The position numbers and the translations under genes were made by a program. From assembly GCA_947630605.1 (NCBI GenBank), contig CANRIO010000005.1, positions 1 to 45,293 of the forward strand: 45,293 bases of DNA. The letters run 5' to 3'. Positions 41,155 through 45,293 of this stretch are shown in pieces. Source of the DNA: an uncultured Clostridia bacterium (GTDB lineage Bacteria > Bacillota > Clostridia > Christensenellales > Borkfalkiaceae). The notes under the pieces were generated by a model. It searched no databases. It was not told the DNA's origin and worked only from the letters and a program-made list of their open reading frames with translations. Numbering within the stretch: position 1 is the first letter of the stretch; each line of letters begins with the position of its first letter.

Positions 41155-42285
41155 ATGAAGATCGCCATCTTCGGGGGTAGCTTCGACCCCGTCCACAAAG
41201 AACATGTGCGCCTCGTAAGGGCGGCGGTCAAATTTCTGCATCCCGAGAAGCTCTTTATCGTCCCCGCCTTTTTGCCGCCGCACAAGTTGCAGGGCTCGGA
41301 CGTGAGCGCGGAGCACCGCCTCTCCATGTGCGCCGCTGCCTTCCGCCGGGAGAAAAGGGCGGTGGTGAGCGATTTCGAACTGAGGATGGGCGGCACGAGC
41401 TACACCTATCTCACCTGCCGCCACTTTGCCGACGAGTATCCCGATGCCGAACGCTTCTTCCTCATCGGCGCGGACATGCTCGAGGACTTCTACACCTGGA
41501 AGCGGCCGACGGACATTTTGCAACACGCCACCCTCGCCGTCGTCGGAAGGGAACAGGCGATCGCAAGGGAGGCGCATACCCGTTTTCGGGAGACCTTCAA
41601 AGCGGATTTTGTCGAGATACCGTTTGTTGGGAAGGATGTCTCTTCGACGGCCGTGCGCACCGAGCTCGCTTTCGGCCTTCGCCCGAAAGCCACTCCCCGC
41701 GCCGTCTATCGCTATATCAAAAAGAACGGCCTCTACACCGAGCCCTGCATCCCCGCAGCGCTTGCATTGGAGAGCAAGGGGCGGCAGGCGCACAGCCTGC
41801 GCGTCGCCAAGATGGCCTCTGCGCGGGCGAGGAGTTTGCACATTCCCGAGAGGAAGGCTCTCATCGCGGCGGCCGTCCACGATTGCGGAAAGGGCGTTCC
41901 GCTCGGAGACGAACTTCTTGTCGGCTTTGACCCTCCCCAGGGGGTGCCCGCGCCCGTCATGCACCAATACACGGGGGCATATATCGCCGAGAACTATCTC
42001 AAAATTTCAGACGGGGAGATCTTGAACGCCATCCGGTTCCACACGAGCGGAAGGGCGGATATGGGGGAGCTTGAAAAGCTTATCTACCTTGCGGACCTGC
42101 TCGAGAGCGGGCGGGAATTTGCGGGCGTCGAAAAGCTTCGGGGAATGTTCTGGCGCGACCTCGACGAATGTCTTTTGGGAAGTTTGGCCCTTCAGATCGA
42201 CTATCTGAAGTCGAAGGGCACGCCCGTCTATCCCCTTACCGAAGAGGCTTATGCCTGGATCAGAGGGGTAAAAAACAAGGAATGA
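41155..42285 (+). CDS. nadD: Nicotinate-nucleotide adenylyltransferase fused to a YqeK-type HD phosphohydrolase
   Basis: Residues 1-195 are NadD, which adenylates nicotinate mononucleotide in NAD synthesis: GGSFDPVHKEH (7-17, nucleotide-binding HxxH) and SSTAVR (163-168). Residues 200-376 are an HD-domain protein of the YqeK family, which hydrolyses diadenosine tetraphosphate: AHSLRVAKM (His213), HDCGKG (His242-Asp243) and MHQYTGAYIAE. In many Firmicutes these are two neighbouring genes; here they are one reading frame. The start agrees with the family N-terminus (MKIAIFGG). No ribosome binding site is present and the promoter leaves essentially no leader. rsfS follows. Confidence 0.94.
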   Translation: MKIAIFGGSFDPVHKEHVRLVRAAVKFLHPEKLFIVPAFLPPHKLQGSDVSAEHRLSMCAAAFRREKRAVVSDFELRMGGTSYTYLTCRHFADEYPDAERFFLIGADMLEDFYTWKRPTDILQHATLAVVGREQAIAREAHTRFRETFKADFVEIPFVGKDVSSTAVRTELAFGLRPKATPRAVYRYIKKNGLYTEPCIPAALALESKGRQAHSLRVAKMASARARSLHIPERKALIAAAVHDCGKGVPLGDELLVGFDPPQGVPAPVMHQYTGAYIAENYLKISDGEILNAIRFHTSGRADMGELEKLIYLADLLESGREFAGVEKLRGMFWRDLDECLLGSLALQIDYLKSKGTPVYPLTEEAYAWIRGVKNKE

Positions 42286-42369
42286 TGCGGGCTGAAGAGT
42301 ACTATGCGTGACATAGGAGCCTTCAAAAACCCGATCATAGTATACAAAAACTCAACAAGGGGGAATTTT

Positions 42370-42720
42370 ATGGAAAGTTACGAACTTGCGAGAGCGGCGG
42401 CAAAGGCCCTGTCGGACAAGAAGGCGGAGGACATCGTCATCGTCCGCGTGGACGAACAGACGGTGGTCTGCAGCTATTTCGTCATTGCGAGCGGGAAGTC
42501 CTCGACGCAGGTGAAATCGCTCGGCGACAATCTGGAGGAGGCACTCAAGAAAAATTACGGCCTTTCTCCCGTCCGTACGGAGGGGCTTCGCGAGGGCCGC
42601 TGGGGAGTCCTCGACTACGGCGACGTCGTCGTGCACATCTTCAACGAGGAGTCGCGGCTCTTCTACTATCTCGAACGGCTCTGGGATTCGGGAAGAAACG
42701 TCGAGAAATACGAAGACTGA
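42370..42720 (+). CDS. rsfS: Ribosomal silencing factor
   Basis: Binds protein L14 of the large ribosomal subunit and blocks subunit joining when nutrients are scarce. The 116 residues match the RsfS/DUF143 family (DIVIVRVDEQTVVCSYFVIASGKSSTQVKSL, then GLREGRWGVLDYGDVVVHIF). AAGGGGG lies before the ATG at 42370, which is preferred over the in-frame ATG at 42304. The position after nadD-yqeK is the conserved Firmicute arrangement. Confidence 0.95.
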   Translation: MESYELARAAAKALSDKKAEDIVIVRVDEQTVVCSYFVIASGKSSTQVKSLGDNLEEALKKNYGLSPVRTEGLREGRWGVLDYGDVVVHIFNEESRLFYYLERLWDSGRNVEKYED

Positions 42721-42739
42721 GACAGGCAAAATGCAAAAG

Positions 42740-42766
42740 GACGCACCCCGCGCGGGTGCGTCTTTC
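42740..42766 (+). terminator. Terminator after rsfS
   Basis: GACGCACCC (42740-42748) pairs with GGGTGCGTC (42754-42762) and is followed by TTTCTC. The T-run is short. Confidence 0.7.
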
Positions 42767-42789
42767 TCGCTTTGTTCATTTGAATTTGC

Positions 42790-43032
42790 TCATTTGAAGG
42801 AGATGCGCTTGGGTTCGGAATACTCCGATCTCACGCGCTTTTTCTTTTTCTCCACGATATAGTAGACGGGCTCCTTCTCGGGCTCGGCAGGCTTGGGCGG
42901 TTCGGGAGGGAGTTTTTTTGCGCGCGTGCGATAGCCGAGATAGGCGAGCTTTCCCACATAGACGACGACGATGCAGATGAAGAGGATGACGAGCACCGCG
43001 ACGGCACCCGTGCCTTGAACGGAGAGGAGCAT
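42790..43032 (-). CDS. Small single-pass membrane protein, function unknown
   Basis: About 80 residues. A short N-terminal part is followed by one strong hydrophobic helix (GAVAVLVILFICIVVVYVGK) and a cytosolic tail rich in Pro/Glu, then Lys/Arg (PPEPPKPAEPEKEP, KKKKRVRSEYSEPKR). No family is recognised. The start is uncertain: ATG at 43032 has GGAG only two bases away, and an in-frame ATG at 43062 has no ribosome binding site. It faces rsfS and is divergent from the DeoC-like gene. Confidence 0.6.
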   Translation of the reverse strand: MLLSVQGTGAVAVLVILFICIVVVYVGKLAYLGYRTRAKKLPPEPPKPAEPEKEPVYYIVEKKKKRVRSEYSEPKRISFK

Positions 43033-43115
43033 GTCTCCATGATAGCGGCAATGCATTGTCATAACTTGGTAAGTTTACGAATAATTTCCCGCATTTTCGG
43101 GAAAGATGCGCGTAT

Positions 43116-43892
43116 ATGGAAAACGGAACTTTTCTTTCGGCGGCGGAGGCCGCGGAGTACGGGGAATTCAAACGCACGAGGCGGGAGGCGGAGATCGCCG
43201 TCTCTTTGCACAAGGTCATCGTCGACGCATCGCATGAGGTGAGCAGGGGAACGCTCAAGGGTGCATGCAGCTGTGTGAGACGGCTCTTTTCCTACGGGGT
43301 GCTCGTTCCGCCCGTCCTCTCTTCCTCCGCAAAGAAGAACCTTGCAGGGAGCGAGAGCTATGTCATCGCCTGCGTCGGCGGGACGGGGGAAACGCTTCCC
43401 TCCGTCAAGAGGTATGAGGCGAAAAAGAGCATCGCGCAGGGGGCGAAGGAGCTGCGTCTTATTCCCTGCGGTTCCGCTCTGAAGGCGGGGGACCTCGGCT
43501 ATCTCAGACGGGAGGTGAAGAAGGTCAAGCGGGCGGCGAGGAAACTTCCCGTCATCCTCTCCTTGGAGGACCGCTCTTTTACGGAGGAGGAGGTCGCCCT
43601 TGGAACGCGGGCCGCATGTGAGGGAGGGGCGGAAGGCGTTTGCGTCAGGGGAGAGGTCGCCCTCGTCCTTCGTGCCCTCCGCGTGAGCGCGGGGAAACTG
43701 CGCGTGGACGCCTCCCATGTCGAGAATGCCGAGCAGATGCGTTCCCTTCTGAAGGCGGGAGCGGGTCTCATCACGACGGCATGTGCCGAGGAGATCGCGG
43801 AGGAGATGTATCGTATGGCACGGGAGGAGGCCTCCCACATCGGGACGGTCCCCCTTGCGCCGCAAACCCCTTCGGAGGAGGAAACAAAATGA
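43116..43892 (+). CDS. DeoC-like TIM-barrel protein lacking the aldolase catalytic residues
   Basis: The 258-residue protein follows deoxyribose-phosphate aldolase in outline: the VIACVGGTGETLPSVKRYEAKKSIAQGAKEL block, the LKAGDLGYLRREV stretch, the SFTEEEVALGTRAACEGGAEGV strand-helix pair, and a last alpha/beta unit. The three residues DeoC needs appear absent. The acidic residue of DEIDMV is replaced (KELRLI), the Schiff-base lysine of VKTSTGF is replaced (GVCVRGEV), and the second lysine of KASGGIR is replaced (RVDASHV). It is therefore probably not an aldolase. The role is unknown. The ribosome binding site is weak (GGGAAAG). Confidence 0.7.
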   Translation: MENGTFLSAAEAAEYGEFKRTRREAEIAVSLHKVIVDASHEVSRGTLKGACSCVRRLFSYGVLVPPVLSSSAKKNLAGSESYVIACVGGTGETLPSVKRYEAKKSIAQGAKELRLIPCGSALKAGDLGYLRREVKKVKRAARKLPVILSLEDRSFTEEEVALGTRAACEGGAEGVCVRGEVALVLRALRVSAGKLRVDASHVENAEQMRSLLKAGAGLITTACAEEIAEEMYRMAREEASHIGTVPLAPQTPSEEETK

Positions 43893-43896
43893 TGCC

Positions 43897-43933
43897 CGCG
43901 CCCCCCGTCCTTATCTCACGGACGGGGGCGCGT
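43897..43933 (+). terminator. Hairpin after the DeoC-like gene
   Basis: CGCGCCCCCCGTCC pairs with GGACGGGGGCGCG with one bulged C, about 5 bases past the stop codon. No T-run follows, so termination is uncertain. The rest of the gap to secA (43934-44044) shows no gene. Confidence 0.5.
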
Positions 43934-44044
43934 TCTATGGATAGCGGTCGTCCGTTCGCCCGCAAATATCCTCTTTTTACAAAATTCACACAAAGTTTTC
44001 TTCCCGCGCGCGGGACAAAATATGGAAATCTCTTGAAAAACGCT

Positions 44045-44072
44045 TTGAATTTCCCGAAAAATAGTGTAGAAT
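44045..44072 (+). promoter_or_regulatory. Probable promoter of secA
   Basis: TTGAAT (44045-44050), 16-base spacer, TAGAAT (44067-44072). The leader of about 40 bases ends in CGGAG, 8 bases before the ATG at 44120. Confidence 0.6.
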
Positions 44073-44119
44073 AAAAGGAGAAATTTCGGCGTGCTATGCA
44101 TGCAAACGGAGATATATCC

Positions 44120-45293
44120 ATGGGTCTTATATCATACATCAAAAACAGCGACAGCCGCAGGAGCCTCAAAAAGCTCAACAAGATGGCTCTGAAGGTGGAG
44201 GAGCTCGAGCCCAAGTACAGCGCGATGAGCGATAAGGAGCTCTCCTCCCAGACGCAGATCTTCAAGGACCGTCTCGCCGCCGGCGAGACGCTCGACGATA
44301 TCCTCTACGACGCATTCGCCGCCCTTCGCGAGGCGAGCTGGCGCGTCCTCGGCATGAAGCACTTCCACGTGCAGATCGTCGGCGGCATCTGCCTCTTCCA
44401 GGGCCGTATCGCCGAGATGAAGACGGGTGAAGGCAAGACGCTCGTCGCCACCCTTCCCGCCTACCTCGAAGCGCTCTCGGGAAGGGGCGTCCACATCGTC
44501 ACCGTCAACGACTACCTCGCCCGCCGCGACGCGGAATGGATGGGCAAAGTCCACAAGTTCATGGGGCTCACGGTCGGCGTCGTCGTCCCCGGCATGGACG
44601 ACGATCTGAAGCGTCAGGCCTATAATTCCGACATCACCTACGGGACCAACAACGAGTTCGGCTTCGACTATCTGCGCGACAATCTGAAGCCCGACCTCCG
44701 CCTCATGGTCCAGCGCGAACTCAATTTCGCCATCGTCGACGAGGTTGACTCCATCCTCATCGATGAGGCGAGGACGCCGCTCATCATCTCGGGCAAAGGG
44801 GAACAGTCCTCCGAACTCTATGAGCGCGTGGATAAGTTCGTCCGCACCCTCACGGGCGGTTTCGACGACGATCTGAAGGAAGCGGAAAACGAGAGCCGCA
44901 AGAACAAGGGGAGCGCGGAGCGCAAACTTGCCCTTGCCGAAGCGCGCGAGTGGGACTATGTCATTGAACGCAAGGATAAGCAGGTGCACCTCACCGAGTA
45001 CGGCGCAGAGAAGGCGGAGAAATATTTCAACATCGAAAACGTCGCAGACGTCGCGAACGCCTCCCTCAACCATCACATCCAGCAGGCTTTGAAGGCGCAC
45101 AAACTCTTCCATCTCAACGAGGAATACATCATCAACGACGGCGAGATCATTATCGTCGACGAATTTACGGGCCGTCTCATGATCGGCAGAAGATACTCCG
45201 ACGGTCTGCATCAGGCCATCGAGGCGAAGGAGGGCGTGAAGATCCGCGAGGAGAACAAGACGTTCGCGACCATCACCTTCCAGAATTATTTCC
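44120..45293 (+). CDS. secA: Protein translocase subunit SecA, N-terminal part (cut by window end)
   Basis: The ATPase that drives preproteins through SecYEG. The first 391 codons are present. Walker A lies in [11 protein letters not shown] (about residues 100-110), followed by [13 protein letters not shown], the [15 protein letters not shown] block, the DEAD-type [20 protein letters not shown], and the start of the preprotein cross-linking domain. The ATG at 44120 gives the usual MG- N-terminus and has CGGAG 8 bases upstream; an in-frame ATG at 44096 is too far from any ribosome binding site. It would be needed to export the giant surface protein. Confidence 0.97.
   Translation, partial: MGLISYIKNSDSRRSLKKLNKMALKVEELEPKYSAMSDKELSSQTQIFKDRLAAGETLDDILYDAFAALREASWRVLGMKHFHVQIVGGICLFQGRIAEMKTGEGKTLVATLPAYLEALSGRGVHIVTVNDYLARRDAEWMGKVHKFMGLTVGVVVPGMDDDLKRQAYNSDITYGTNNEFGFDYLRDNLKPDLRLMVQRELNFAIVDEVDSILIDEARTPLIISGKGEQSSELYERVDKFVRTLTGGFDDDLKEAENESRKNKGSAERKLALAEAREWDYVIERKDKQVHLTEYGAEKAEKYFNIENVADVANASLNHHIQQALKAHKLFHLNEEYIINDGEIIIVDEFTGRLMIGRRYSDGLHQAIEAKEGVKIREENKTFATITFQNYF

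Noticed and set aside
41086-41967. Long N-terminal extension of the minus-strand membrane protein
   Set aside because: It lies antisense inside nadD-yqeK and shows no plausible protein features; the membrane protein starts at 41085.
42286-42369. Extra N-terminal residues or a promoter for rsfS
   Set aside because: The family N-terminus and the AAGGGGG site set the start at 42370. I could not find a -35/-10 pair with good spacing, so I report no promoter.

Overview
The window looks like chromosome from an endospore-forming Firmicute of the class Clostridia, probably an uncultured gut or rumen-type lineage. It is GC-rich (I estimate high fifties percent). It carries spoIVA (endospore coat morphogenesis) behind a sigma-E-like promoter, perfect TTGACA/TATAAT vegetative promoters, GGAGG-type ribosome binding sites, a lysine riboswitch on asd-dapA-dapB, and Firmicute-style housekeeping order (nadD-yqeK next to rsfS; secA). 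The species cannot be named from sequence alone.

Layout. 1-252: end of an ABC transporter gene. 428-1669 (-): M18 aminopeptidase. 1732-2072: first island of dispersed hairpin repeats. 2126-4477: circularly permuted family-3 glycoside hydrolase. 4678-21531: one 5617-residue surface protein filling 37% of the window. It has an N-terminal membrane segment, at least 14 tandem modules of about 182-229 residues whose strand/helix order resembles LolA/LppX-type lipid-binding domains, then a chain of Listeria-Bacteroides (InlB B-type) repeats, and no C-terminal wall anchor. Its promoter carries an array of TGTCAT hexamers in helical register, as expected for an OmpR/PhoB-class response regulator. 21593-22050: terminators and a second repeat island. 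22051-22126 (-): tRNA-Thr(GGU). 22227-25261 (-): riboswitch-controlled asd-dapA-dapB, the aspartate branch toward diaminopimelate and lysine. 25283-30840: a five-gene plus-strand operon (membrane protein, methyltransferase, Hsp33, TPR-like protein, HEAT-like protein). 30874-32619 (-): an AT-richer decaying cassette with an alcohol dehydrogenase pseudogene, an ECF S component, a TetR regulator and an aldo/keto reductase stub, behind an intact promoter/operator. 32716-34240: spoIVA. 34243-34620: third repeat island. 34646-35742: MscS channel. 35719-40339: operon of a eukaryotic-type UDP-sugar pyrophosphorylase, a membrane-anchored metallo-beta-lactamase protein, recX, birA and nnrD. 40327-41085 (-): membrane protein. 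41155-42720: nadD-yqeK fusion (apparently leaderless) and rsfS. 42790-43892: a small membrane protein and a DeoC-like protein lacking its catalytic residues. 44120-end: secA, cut by the window edge.

Most genes are housekeeping. The notable parts are the giant protein with its promoter array, a 9-bp motif (TACCATGTC) found ten times outside the giant gene, the decaying fermentation cassette, the dispersed two-hairpin repeats, and several compact regulatory arrangements (a promoter nested in a terminator, a palindrome inside a tRNA promoter, a leaderless start).
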